Shown piece by piece: positions 33,229-42,178 of a stretch of 64,000 nucleotides of DNA. Each line of letters begins with the position of its first letter. Positions within the stretch are counted from its first letter, which is position 1. The notes beneath the pieces are model-generated. The model was given only the letters and a program-made list of their open reading frames with translations. It was not told where the DNA came from and ran no database searches. The stretch lies in NCBI GenBank assembly GCA_013205085.1, contig JABMLH010000001.1, forward strand, positions 124,001-188,000, written 5' to 3'. The stretch is from Microbacteriaceae bacterium VKM Ac-2854. GTDB lineage: Bacteria > Actinomycetota > Actinomycetes > Actinomycetales > Microbacteriaceae. The translations under genes were made by a program, and so were the position numbers.

Positions 33229-34797
33229 ATGAATCGACCCCGCCTCCGCGCCGCAGCGACCGCCTTCGTCGCGTTCTCGGCCGCGATCGTGCTCAGCTCG
33301 TGCAGCGGCACCGCCACCGGATCCGACTCCGGCTCGAGCCGCTCCGACACCGTGATCATCGGCACCGGCGCGACTCCGCAGAGCCTGGACCCGATCCTCG
33401 CCTCGGATGTGCAGACCGACTTCACCGACGCCGCCATGTACGACAAGCTCGTCAGCTACGACGAGAACGGCGAGCTCTCGCCGCAGATCTCGACCGAGTG
33501 GAGCTACTCCGCCGACGCCACCTCGGTCACGCTGACCCTGCGTGACGACGTCGTCTTCCACAGTGGCACGAAGCTGACCGCGGCCGACGTGGTCTACACG
33601 CTCGACCGCGACAAGCGGCTCGGCATCGGCGTGTCGTCCTTCCTCTCCAGCTACGAGAGCGCGAACGCGGTGGACGACAGCCACGTCGAGATCACCCTGA
33701 ACACCCCGAACACGACCTTCGTCGGTGCGCTCGCGAAGGTCTACGTGATCGACTCCACGCTGGTCACCGAGAACGCGGGCAGCGACGACGGCCAGGCCTG
33801 GCTCGCCAGCAACGACGCGGGATCCGGCGTCTACGCGCTGACCGACTACACCGCGAACCAGACCGCCGAGTTCGAGCGCTTCGACGACTCCTGGCGCTTC
33901 GACGACGCTCGCCCGGAGGCGATCGTCTACCGCTACATCACCGAGTCGGCGACCCTGCGCGACGAGCTCTCGTCGGGCGGCGTCGACGTGGTGACGGGCC
34001 TCACCGCCACCGACCTCGCCACCTTCGACGGCAAGAGCGGCTTCACGGTCAACACGCTGCCCTCGTACCTCCAGCTGTACGCGATGATGAACACCCAGAG
34101 CGGCGCGCTGGCGGATGAGCGGGTACGCGAGGCGATCTCGCTCGCCTACGACTACCAGGGCCACGTCGACACCATCCTCTCCGGAAACGGCGAGGTCGCC
34201 TCCGGCGTCGTCGCGCCCAACCTGGCCTGCCGGGTCGACACGGGCACCAGCGAGCAGGACGTCGACACAGCCAAGGATCTGCTGGCCGAAGCCGGCGTCT
34301 CGAACCTGACGCTGACGCTGGCTTACCAGAGCACGATCCCGGAGCACCAGAAGGCGGCGACCCTGCTGCAGTCGAACCTCGCCGACATCGGCGTGACGCT
34401 GAACCTGCAGACGGTCACCTTCCCGGAGTACTCCTCGATGGTCACCTCGGCCGACACCACCCCCGACATGGCACTGCTCTGGGACTTCCCCTACTACCCC
34501 GAGATCGGCCCGATGCTCTACCGCGTCTACGACTCGCAGTTCATCGACCAGACCAACTACGGCCGCTACGCCAACCCGGAGGTCGACCAGCTGCTCGAGG
34601 CCGGCATCGCCAGCACCGACACCGCCGCGGCGTGCTCGGACTACGAGCAGGCGCAGGAGTTGATCGCGGCCGACCACGTGGGACTGAACATCTCCAATCC
34701 GACCACCTCGCAGGTGCTGCGCGAGGGTCTGGGCGGCATCACCTTCGACCCGACGTCGCAGCTGTTCAACGTCACGACGCTGACGCTCACCGAATAA
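33229..34797 (+). CDS. ABC transporter substrate-binding lipoprotein, family 5 (peptide/nickel type)
   Basis: 522 residues. The signal peptide ends in lipobox VLSSC (lipidated Cys25). The SBP_bac_5 fold is shown by PQSLDPILASDVQTDF near the N-terminus, then LTLRDDVVFHSGTKLTAADVVYTLDR and LADERVREAISLAYD. Many family members bind non-peptide ligands such as opines, sugars and chelators. It is followed by permeases and ATPases of one importer. GGAGA lies 11 bases before the ATG. Confidence 0.92.
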   Translation: MNRPRLRAAATAFVAFSAAIVLSSCSGTATGSDSGSSRSDTVIIGTGATPQSLDPILASDVQTDFTDAAMYDKLVSYDENGELSPQISTEWSYSADATSVTLTLRDDVVFHSGTKLTAADVVYTLDRDKRLGIGVSSFLSSYESANAVDDSHVEITLNTPNTTFVGALAKVYVIDSTLVTENAGSDDGQAWLASNDAGSGVYALTDYTANQTAEFERFDDSWRFDDARPEAIVYRYITESATLRDELSSGGVDVVTGLTATDLATFDGKSGFTVNTLPSYLQLYAMMNTQSGALADERVREAISLAYDYQGHVDTILSGNGEVASGVVAPNLACRVDTGTSEQDVDTAKDLLAEAGVSNLTLTLAYQSTIPEHQKAATLLQSNLADIGVTLNLQTVTFPEYSSMVTSADTTPDMALLWDFPYYPEIGPMLYRVYDSQFIDQTNYGRYANPEVDQLLEAGIASTDTAAACSDYEQAQELIAADHVGLNISNPTTSQVLREGLGGITFDPTSQLFNVTTLTLTE

Positions 34798-34861
34798 GCA
34801 CACCCGGGGGCCGGACTCCGGCCCGGCCCCCGGAAACACCCCACGAGAGGAGGTGGAACGG

Positions 34862-35884
34862 ATGACGAGATTCATCGCGAAGCGCATCGGTCTGGCGGCC
34901 CTGAGCATCTGGGGCATCATCACGGTCGTCTTCTTCCTGACCAAGCTGATCCCCGGTGACGCGGCCCGGATCGCGGCCGGACGCACGGCCACGGCCGAGC
35001 AGATCGAGCAGGCCCGGCAGCGGCTGGGCCTGGACCTGCCGGTGATCCAGCAGTACCTGGCCTTCCTGTTCAAGGCGGTGGGCGGCGACCTCGGCCAGTC
35101 CGCCTCCACGCACCAGCCGGTCACGGCCGACCTGGCGAACACCCTGCCGGTGACCCTGCAGCTGGTGATCGTGAGCATGCTCGTCACGGTCGTGATCGCG
35201 GTGCCGCTCGGCGTGCTCGCCGCGGTGCAGCAGGGCAAGGCCGCCGACATCGCCTCGCGGGTGATCTTCGTGCTGGCCGGCGGCGTGCCGGTGTTCTGGC
35301 TCGCCATCCTGCTGCAGTGGACTATCGGCTCGAACCTCGGGCTGTTCCCGATCTCCGGCTCGAACAGCTTCGGGATGGACTCGCCACGCGTCACCGGCTT
35401 CACGCTGGTGGATGCCCTGCTCGCCGGCAATCCCACCGGCTTCGGCGACTCGCTGGCTCACCTCATCCTGCCGGCGCTGGCGCTGGCCGCACCGTTCCTC
35501 TCCACGATCGCCCGCAACGTCCGCTCGACCATGATCGGCGTGCTGCAGACCGACTACATCTCGTTCGCGATCTCGAAGGGCGCCTCCCGACCCCGCGTGA
35601 TCGTGGGGCACGGTCTGCGCTCCACCGCCGGATCGACGCTGACCATCCTCGGCATGCAGTTCGGCTGGATGCTCGGCGCGGCCCTGCTCGTCGAGAGCGT
35701 GTTCGCGCTGCCGGGCATCGGCGTCTACCTCAACGCCGCCGTGCTGAACCAGGACACCTTCGCCGTGCTGGGTTGTGTGCTCGTGATCGGCGTGGTGTTC
35801 ACCCTGTCCAGCCTCGTGGTGGACGGCCTGCAGATCGGCCTCGACCCGCGGGTCCGCGCATCCCACCTCGGAGGAGCAGCATGA
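34862..35884 (+). CDS. ABC transporter permease (DppB type)
   Basis: 340 residues and six membrane helices. The N-terminal MTRFIAKRIGLAALSIWGIITVVFFLTKLIPGD and the EAA loop region (DYISFAISKGASRPRVIVGHGLRS) are those of DppB/OppB. GAGGAGG at 34847-34853 sets the ATG at 34862. An in-frame GTG three codons earlier overlaps that site and is rejected. The stop overlaps the next permease by 4 bp. Confidence 0.93.
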   Translation: MTRFIAKRIGLAALSIWGIITVVFFLTKLIPGDAARIAAGRTATAEQIEQARQRLGLDLPVIQQYLAFLFKAVGGDLGQSASTHQPVTADLANTLPVTLQLVIVSMLVTVVIAVPLGVLAAVQQGKAADIASRVIFVLAGGVPVFWLAILLQWTIGSNLGLFPISGSNSFGMDSPRVTGFTLVDALLAGNPTGFGDSLAHLILPALALAAPFLSTIARNVRSTMIGVLQTDYISFAISKGASRPRVIVGHGLRSTAGSTLTILGMQFGWMLGAALLVESVFALPGIGVYLNAAVLNQDTFAVLGCVLVIGVVFTLSSLVVDGLQIGLDPRVRASHLGGAA

Positions 35885-36780
35885 CGCTCACCAAGACCCC
35901 CGCGACGGTGCTCGCCCCGGCAACGATCGGTTCCGGGCTCTCCCGCGGCCTGCGCGGCGCGTTCCGCCGCAGTCCCGTGATCGACCTGATCGCCGTGGTG
36001 CTGGTCGCCCTGCTGTTGGCCGTCGCGATCGTCGGCGCGCTGTGGCAGCCGTTCGACCCCTACCGGGCGGTGCCGACGGATGCGCTGCTCGCGCCGGGCG
36101 TCGAGGGTCACCTGCTCGGCACCGACGACGCGGGGCGCGACGTGCTCTCGCGAGTGCTTGCCGGCGCCGGCACCACACTGCTCGCCGCGATCGCCGTAGT
36201 GCTGATCACGACCGTGATCGGAGTGGTCGTGGCCTGCATCGCCGCGATCTCGCCGCGCTTCGTCGATGAGGGCATCATGCGCTTCTGCGACATCTTCATG
36301 GCTCTGCCCGCGATGGTGCTCGCGCTGGGCATCGCCGCCGCGCTCGGCCCCTCGCTCGGCTCGGTGATCGTGGCGATGGTGATCGCGATGTGGCCCGGCA
36401 CCACTCGACTCGTGCGCGGCATCCTGCGCGAGACGATGTCGGCCTCGTCGGTGGAGGCGGCGCGGGTGATGGGCGTGTCGACGCCGCGGATCATGCTCCG
36501 GCATGTGCTGCCGAACTCGCTCGACTCGGTCTACGTGCAGGCGTCGATGGAGATCTCGGGCACCGTCGTGATCATGGCGGGCCTGGCCTACCTGGGCGTC
36601 GGTGCCCCGCCACCGAGTCCGGACTGGGGCGCGATGGTGGCCCAGGGTCGCGAGTACGTGACCACCGCCTGGTGGGTCACCACCTTTCCTGGCCTGGCGA
36701 TCACGGTCGCCGCCGTGGCCTTCGGCCTGCTCGGCGACGCGATCCGGCTGCGCCTGGACCCGTCGGTGCGGGCCCGCTGA
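35881..36780 (+). CDS. ABC transporter permease (DppC type)
   Basis: 299 residues. GTDDAGRDVLSRVLAG is the DppC/OppC signature, and ASSVEAARVMGVSTPRIMLRHVLPNSLD is the EAA loop that contacts the ATPase. About six helices. The ATGA overlap at its start couples it to the DppB-type gene. Confidence 0.94.
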   Translation: MTLTKTPATVLAPATIGSGLSRGLRGAFRRSPVIDLIAVVLVALLLAVAIVGALWQPFDPYRAVPTDALLAPGVEGHLLGTDDAGRDVLSRVLAGAGTTLLAAIAVVLITTVIGVVVACIAAISPRFVDEGIMRFCDIFMALPAMVLALGIAAALGPSLGSVIVAMVIAMWPGTTRLVRGILRETMSASSVEAARVMGVSTPRIMLRHVLPNSLDSVYVQASMEISGTVVIMAGLAYLGVGAPPPSPDWGAMVAQGREYVTTAWWVTTFPGLAITVAAVAFGLLGDAIRLRLDPSVRAR

Positions 36781-36809
36781 TGGCGACCGACAACGGAAAG
36801 GAGCACGCG

Positions 36810-37682
36810 ATGACCGACATCCTCACCATCGAGGGCCTCTCGGTGAAGGTGCCCGAGAAGGACCGGATCGACCGCGACAAGCCCGGCCGCTCGCCCGGCG
36901 ACCTCACTCTGGTCGACGACGTCTCGCTGCGGATCGCGGCGGGCGAACGGGTGGCCCTGGTCGGCGAATCCGGCTCGGGCAAGTCGATGACTGCGAAGGC
37001 GATCATGCGACTGGACACGACGGTGGCCCTCTCCGGCTCCCTCCGCGTCGCCGGCACCGAGACGATCGGCCTGCCGCTGCGCGCGATGCAGCGGCTGCGC
37101 GGATCCGCGGTGTCGATGGTCTTCCAGGACCCGATGACCGCGCTGAACCCCGTGCTCACCGTGGGGGCGCAGGTCGCCGAGCCGCTCGTGATCCGCGGCG
37201 TGCCGCGCCGCGAGGCCAAGCGCCGGGCGATCGAGATGCTCGACCGCCTCGGCGTGCCGAATGCGGCGAAGCGGGCGGGTGCCTATCCGAACGAGTTCTC
37301 CGGCGGGATGCGTCAGCGGGTGGTGCTCGCCGCCGCCCTGATCGGCCGGCCGCAGCTGCTGATCGCGGACGAGCCGACCACTGCACTGGATGTGCGGGTG
37401 CAGGAGCAGGTGCTCGACCTGATCGAGGAGCAGTCGCGCGAGCTCGGCCTGGCCGTGCTGCTGATCACGCACGACCTGGCGATCGTCGCCGGTTTCGCCC
37501 AGCGCGTCGCGGTGATGTACCGCGGCCGGCTCGTGGAGGACCGACCGGTGGACGAGATCTTCGCGCACCCCGCGCATCCGTACACGCAGGGCCTGCTGGC
37601 CTCGATCCCGCGGATCGACGCCGACCCGAGCCGGCGACTCTCGACGGTGGCGGACTACATGAGAGGACAGGTGCCGGCATGA
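36810..37682 (+). CDS. ABC transporter ATP-binding protein (DppD type)
   Basis: 290 residues. Walker A GESGSGKS (52-59), Q-loop FQDPMTALNPV, signature FSGGMRQR, Walker B LLIADEPT, and the H-loop in ITHDLAIV. GGAAAGGAG upstream of 36810 picks this ATG over one at 36780. The C-terminus is shorter than the usual 320-330 residues and lacks the Cys-rich [Fe-S]-like tail of many DppD proteins. It works with the DppF-type protein as the motor of the importer. Confidence 0.92.
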   Translation: MTDILTIEGLSVKVPEKDRIDRDKPGRSPGDLTLVDDVSLRIAAGERVALVGESGSGKSMTAKAIMRLDTTVALSGSLRVAGTETIGLPLRAMQRLRGSAVSMVFQDPMTALNPVLTVGAQVAEPLVIRGVPRREAKRRAIEMLDRLGVPNAAKRAGAYPNEFSGGMRQRVVLAAALIGRPQLLIADEPTTALDVRVQEQVLDLIEEQSRELGLAVLLITHDLAIVAGFAQRVAVMYRGRLVEDRPVDEIFAHPAHPYTQGLLASIPRIDADPSRRLSTVADYMRGQVPA

Positions 37683-38530
37683 CCGCCCTGCTCAGCGTGA
37701 CGAAGCTGACCAAGCGCTTCGGCCACGGCCACAATGTGCACACCGCCGTCGATGCCGTGAGCTTCGAGCTGCGCGAGGGCGAGGTGCTCGGCCTCGTCGG
37801 CGAGTCCGGCTCGGGCAAGTCCACGACCGTGCGCTGCCTGGTCGGGCTCGAACGCCCCGAGGTCGGCTCGATCGTCTACGACGGCATGGACATGCGCCGG
37901 CCCACGTTCGCGCAGCGCAAGCGCTTCCGCGACGAGGTGCAGATGGTCTTTCAAGACCCGTACTCCTCGCTCGACCCGCGGATGAGCATCCGCCGGATCC
38001 TCGAGGAGCCGCTGCTGGTGCGCGGCGGGATGAGCCCCGCCCAGCGCCTGGACCGGATCGTGGAGACGCTCGAGACCGTGGGCCTGGAGGCGAGCCAGCT
38101 CGACCGCTACCCGCGCTCGTTCTCGGGTGGCCAGCGCCAGCGCATCGCGATCGCCCGCGCCCTCGTGGTGCGCCCGCGGGTGCTGATCTGCGACGAGCCG
38201 GTCTCGGCGCTGGACGTCTCGGTGCAGGCGCAGGTGCTGAACCTGCTCAAGGACATGCAGGCTCAGCTCTCGCTCACCGTGCTCTTCATCGCGCACGATC
38301 TCGCCGTGGTGCGCTACCTCTGCGACCGCCTGGTCGTGCTGCAGAACGGCGTCGCGGTCGAGACCGGAACCCGCGACGAGGTGTACCTGAACCCGCAGCA
38401 CTCCTACACGCAGTCGCTGCTGGAAGCGGTGCCGCGCGCGGATCCGGCGGGCGAGCGCCTGCGCCGAGAACGGCGCCACGAACTCAGAAGGGCGAGTCAG
38501 ATCGCCGAGAACGAAGGGATCCTGCAGTGA
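37679..38530 (+). CDS. ABC transporter ATP-binding protein (DppF type)
   Basis: 283 residues. Walker A GESGSGKST, Q-loop FQDPYSSLDPRMSIRRIL, signature FSGGQRQR, Walker B LICDEPVSALD, H-loop IAHDLAVV, and the C-terminal NPQHSYTQSLLEAVP typical of oligopeptide ATPases. Overlaps the DppD-type gene by 4 bp and the isomerase-like gene by 4 bp, so importer and enzymes are made together. Confidence 0.93.
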   Translation: MTALLSVTKLTKRFGHGHNVHTAVDAVSFELREGEVLGLVGESGSGKSTTVRCLVGLERPEVGSIVYDGMDMRRPTFAQRKRFRDEVQMVFQDPYSSLDPRMSIRRILEEPLLVRGGMSPAQRLDRIVETLETVGLEASQLDRYPRSFSGGQRQRIAIARALVVRPRVLICDEPVSALDVSVQAQVLNLLKDMQAQLSLTVLFIAHDLAVVRYLCDRLVVLQNGVAVETGTRDEVYLNPQHSYTQSLLEAVPRADPAGERLRRERRHELRRASQIAENEGILQ

Positions 38531-39618
38531 CCACGGCGATCAACCGCGTCGGAACCGACGTGAAGTTCACGAACGGCGCGACGCTCTGGGGCAGCGGCCC
38601 CGACGCGCTGCGCTACGCGGCCTCGGCCGGACTGGAGGGGGTGAACGTGCGCACCCTCGACGAGCTCTCGCCCACCCTCGACACCGGGGAGTTGCGCGAC
38701 TTCGCCCAACTGGCCGCGGAGCTCGACCTCTACGTCGAGATGGGCGTCGGCAAGGTGAACCCGTACATGACCGCCGAGCTACCGCGCGTGCGCAGCCTCG
38801 GCGAGGGCAGCTACCTGCTCGGCATGCAGCGGATGATCGAGACCTGCGCCGCCTTCGGCTGGAGCGAGACGTGGACGGCCGTCGGCGGCTTCAAGCCCTA
38901 CCCCGGCATCTTCTTCACCGACCGGTTCCGCACGGATGCGGATTGGACCGACCAGCTCGCCGCGACCGAGGAGTTCCTGCTGCGCCTCGCGCCGACGCTG
39001 CGCGCGACCGGGGTCCGGCTGAACCTCGAGACCCACGAGGAGCTGACCACCTTCGAGCTGATCCGCCTGATCGAGGCCGTCGGAGACGACGTGCTCGGCA
39101 TCTGCCTCGACCCGGGCAACCTGGCCGTGCGCGCCGAGCCGCCGCTGGAGGGCATCGCCCGGATCGCGCCGTACGTGCGCACGACGCAGCTGCGGGATGC
39201 GGCGCTCTGGCGCAACGAGGACGGCACGCTCTCGCGCTTCCTCGCCCCGTGCGGCGAGGGCGTCATCGACTGGAGCGCCGCGCTCGATCTGCTGCTCACG
39301 GCGAACCCCGGTATCAACCTCACCATCGAGGGCATCGGCGGCGTGCGCGCCGAGATGAAGCTGCACGTCGACGACCCGACCTGGCAGGTCGGGCACCCCG
39401 ACCTCACGCCGGCGGCGCTCGCCGAGCTGTACCGGCTGGCCGACGGCTACCACGCCCGGGCCGAGGCCGCTCTGGCGCCCACCGCCGAGCAGCTACGCGA
39501 GCGGGTCGACCCGGTGCCCGCGCACAACGCCTTCGTCGCCGCCTCCGCCGCGCACCTGCGCGAGCGGATGACCGCGCGCGCCGCCTCTTTCGTCCCCACC
39601 CTCAGCAAGGAGAACTGA
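38527..39618 (+). CDS. TIM-barrel sugar isomerase/epimerase-like protein (paralogue 1)
   Basis: 363 residues, GTG start coupled to the ATPase gene. It resembles xylose-isomerase-like TIM barrels (AP_endonuc_2): LNLETHEELTTFEL with a metal-type Glu, GICLDPGNLAVRAE (Asp), YVRTTQLRDA, and NLTIEGIGG (Glu). It is clearly paralogous to the gene at 41104 (shared ELSPTLD, KVNP, SYLLG/DYLLG, DRFRTD, LETHEE, VDDP/IDDP-WQ-GHPDLT). Members of the superfamily isomerise, epimerise or cleave keto sugars. Substrate unknown. Confidence 0.82.
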   Translation: MTTAINRVGTDVKFTNGATLWGSGPDALRYAASAGLEGVNVRTLDELSPTLDTGELRDFAQLAAELDLYVEMGVGKVNPYMTAELPRVRSLGEGSYLLGMQRMIETCAAFGWSETWTAVGGFKPYPGIFFTDRFRTDADWTDQLAATEEFLLRLAPTLRATGVRLNLETHEELTTFELIRLIEAVGDDVLGICLDPGNLAVRAEPPLEGIARIAPYVRTTQLRDAALWRNEDGTLSRFLAPCGEGVIDWSAALDLLLTANPGINLTIEGIGGVRAEMKLHVDDPTWQVGHPDLTPAALAELYRLADGYHARAEAALAPTAEQLRERVDPVPAHNAFVAASAAHLRERMTARAASFVPTLSKEN

Positions 39619-39622
39619 CCCC

Positions 39623-41107
39623 ATGACCGTTGTGGAGACCGCCGTGACGGCGCAGACCCTCGCCGATGCCCTCGCCTGCGAGGTCGTGCTGCCCGCGCAT
39701 CCGGACTACGACCTGCTGCGCCGGGTCTGGAACGCCGACATCAACCGCTTCCCGGCCGCGATCGTGCGCGCCCGCACCGCGCAGGACGTCTCGGATGCGC
39801 TGCTGCGCTGCATCGAGCTGGGCCTGCCCGTCACGGTGCGCGGCGGCGGCCACAACCTGGCCGGCACGGCCGTGGCGACGGATGCGGTGCTGATCGACAC
39901 CGCGCTGCTGAACGACATCGTTTTCGACACGGCGGCGGGCACCGTCTCGGTCGGCGCCGGCAACCGCTGGGGCGACGTCGACCGTGCGGCGGAGCCGTAC
40001 GGCGTCGCCGTTCCCGCGGGGGTCGTTTCGCACACCGGTGTCGCCGGGCTCACCCTCGGCGGCGGCGCGGGCTACCTCGCGCGGATGCACGGCTCGACGG
40101 TCGACGCCGTGACCGAGATCGAGGTGGTCGTCGCCGACGGGCGCATCCTCACCGCCTCCGCGGTCAGCGAGCCGGAGCTGTTCTGGGCGCTGAAGGGCGC
40201 CGGCCACAACTACGGCATCGCCACCCGCTTCACCTACCGTTACGTGCCCCTGCCCGGCGAGGCGACGGTGCGCCAGGCCCTCTACGGCGCGGCCGACCGC
40301 ACGAAGATCCTGGAGTTCTTCACCGCGTGGGGGCCGGACCGTCCCGCGAACATGGGCACCTACATCCGCCTGCTGCGCGCGCCGGAGTACTGGTCGCAGA
40401 TCCCCGCCGAGCACCGCGGCGAGCCGATCATCTCGGTCGCCACGATCTTCTACGGCGACCCGGCCGAGGAGGCGGCGGCGAGCGCCGCGATCTTCGAATT
40501 GGCCGAGCCGATCTACACGAGCCTGCGCACCATGCCGCACGTCACGCTGCAGCACGCCACCGACGACGAGTTCCGCTACGGCGTCTCGCACTACTGGAAG
40601 CACCAGTCGCTCGCGGCGCTGCCGAGCGAGGCGATCGAGCTGATCATCGAGAAGGCGGATGCGTATCCGGGCCGCTCGCTGAACTCCTCCGCACACATCG
40701 CGCACCAGCTGATGTGCCCGTTCGAGCTGATCGCGGGCTCGCGCACGGCGCGCGAGCACTCCAACGACTCGACCGCGGGCATCCACGGGCTGTTCGCCGC
40801 GAACATCGGCGCCGACTGGGAGTACCCGGGCGAGAAGAAGCCGCTGGTCGCCTGGGCGAAGGACTTCGACGCCGCGATGGCGCCGTACCGCTCGGGCACC
40901 TACATCAACTTCGCCTCCGACGCCGGCGACGACTCGGTCGCGCGCGCCGTCTACGGGCCGAAGTACGACCGCCTGGTCGAGATCAAGAAGCGGTACGACC
41001 CCGCCAACGTGTTCGCTCGCGGCCTGGTCGACCTGCGCGACAACGCCGAGGTCGAGGCCGTGGTGGCCGCCGAGGCGCAGACGTCGTTCGATGGCGGTGC
41101 GCTGTGA
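39623..41107 (+). CDS. FAD-linked oxidase, berberine-bridge-enzyme type
   Basis: 494 residues. PCMH-type FAD domain with TVRGGGHNLAGTA, where His77 is the usual covalent flavin site, and GVAGLTLGGGAGYLARMHG. The second covalent Cys of bicovalent enzymes is absent (VVSHTGVAG). The C-terminal BBE domain ends with a NFASDAGDDSVARAVYGPKYDRLVEIKKRYDP-like stretch. The family oxidises sugars, alcohols or amines with oxygen as acceptor. It sits between the two TIM-barrel paralogues, suggesting oxidation of a sugar-like substrate before isomerisation or cleavage. Confidence 0.88.
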   Translation: MTVVETAVTAQTLADALACEVVLPAHPDYDLLRRVWNADINRFPAAIVRARTAQDVSDALLRCIELGLPVTVRGGGHNLAGTAVATDAVLIDTALLNDIVFDTAAGTVSVGAGNRWGDVDRAAEPYGVAVPAGVVSHTGVAGLTLGGGAGYLARMHGSTVDAVTEIEVVVADGRILTASAVSEPELFWALKGAGHNYGIATRFTYRYVPLPGEATVRQALYGAADRTKILEFFTAWGPDRPANMGTYIRLLRAPEYWSQIPAEHRGEPIISVATIFYGDPAEEAAASAAIFELAEPIYTSLRTMPHVTLQHATDDEFRYGVSHYWKHQSLAALPSEAIELIIEKADAYPGRSLNSSAHIAHQLMCPFELIAGSRTAREHSNDSTAGIHGLFAANIGADWEYPGEKKPLVAWAKDFDAAMAPYRSGTYINFASDAGDDSVARAVYGPKYDRLVEIKKRYDPANVFARGLVDLRDNAEVEAVVAAEAQTSFDGGAL

Positions 41108-42174
41108 GCCTGCGCGTCGGGACCGACACCTCGAAGTTCCCGCAATCAGCCGCGCGCGGGGCGCTGTGGACCCTGGAACGTATCTCCGCACTGGGCCTGG
41201 ACGGCGCGTTCTTCCGCTCCGCGTTCGAGCTCTCGCCCACCCTCGACCACGGCGAGCTGAGCGCGGTCGCGGAGGCGGCGCGCGACCTGGGGCTGTACCT
41301 GGAGGTGGGCGCGGCTAAGGTGAATCCCTTCGCGACGCCGGAGTTCCCCGAGATCCGCCGGCTCGGCGATGGTGACTACCTGCTCGGGCTGGAGAAGATC
41401 ATCCGCGCCGTCACGGCGGTTGGTGTCACCGAGCTGTGGACCGCGACGGCGAACTACCAGTTCCGCATCCGCGGGCTGTACGCGTGCGACCGCTTCCGCA
41501 CGGATGTGGACTGGTCGACGCAGCTCGCCGCGACGGCGAAGGTGCTGCACCGGATCGCCCCGGTGCTGCGCGACACCGGGGCGCACCTGAACCTCGAGAC
41601 GCATGAGGAGATCACCTCGTTCGAGGTCGTCCGCCTGGTCGAGGAGGCGGGGCCGGACGCGTTCGGCATCACCTTCGACACCGCGAACGTGCTGGTGCGG
41701 GCCGAGGACCCGGTCGCCGCCGCGCGCCGGGTTGCGCCGTACGTGCGCTCGACCCACGTGCGGGACGTCGCGCTCGCGTTCACGCAGGACGGCATCGGCC
41801 GCTTCCTCGCGCCCGTCGGCGACGGTGTGCTCGACTGGAGCACGATCCTCGCCGTGCTCGAAGAGGCGAACCCGGAGCTGAACCTCTCGATCGAGGGCGT
41901 CGCCGGCGGCACCAACGCCGAGATGTCGCTGTTCATCGACGACCCGGTGTGGCAGGCGGGGCACCCCGACCTGACCATCGCCGAGTTCGCCGAGGTGATC
42001 CGGCTCACCCGCGACTACGAAGCCCGCGCCGCCGCGGGGGTGCTGCCCACGCTCGCCGAGCTCCGGGCGCCGCTGGCCCCCGATGCCGCCGAGCGCTTCA
42101 TCCGGCGCTCCGCTGACGCCCTGCGTGCCGCGATGGCGCCCGTCCCGCTCACACATCCACTCACGAAGGAGTAA
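41104..42174 (+). CDS. TIM-barrel sugar isomerase/epimerase-like protein (paralogue 2)
   Basis: 356 residues from a GTG overlapping the oxidase stop by 4 bp. The TIM-barrel metal pattern is LNLETHEEITSFEV, GITFDTANVLVRAE, YVRSTHVRDVAL and NLSIEGVAGG. It keeps Asp-Thr (FDTAN) where paralogue 1 has Asp-Pro (LDPGN), so the two may have different substrates or form a heteromer. The arrangement around an oxidase is unusual. Confidence 0.82.
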   Translation: MSLRVGTDTSKFPQSAARGALWTLERISALGLDGAFFRSAFELSPTLDHGELSAVAEAARDLGLYLEVGAAKVNPFATPEFPEIRRLGDGDYLLGLEKIIRAVTAVGVTELWTATANYQFRIRGLYACDRFRTDVDWSTQLAATAKVLHRIAPVLRDTGAHLNLETHEEITSFEVVRLVEEAGPDAFGITFDTANVLVRAEDPVAAARRVAPYVRSTHVRDVALAFTQDGIGRFLAPVGDGVLDWSTILAVLEEANPELNLSIEGVAGGTNAEMSLFIDDPVWQAGHPDLTIAEFAEVIRLTRDYEARAAAGVLPTLAELRAPLAPDAAERFIRRSADALRAAMAPVPLTHPLTKE

Positions 42175-42178
42175 CCCC

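Noticed and set aside
33019-35436. Open frame of about 800 codons on the minus strand
   Set aside because: Antisense to the substrate-binding protein and permease genes, without known motifs.
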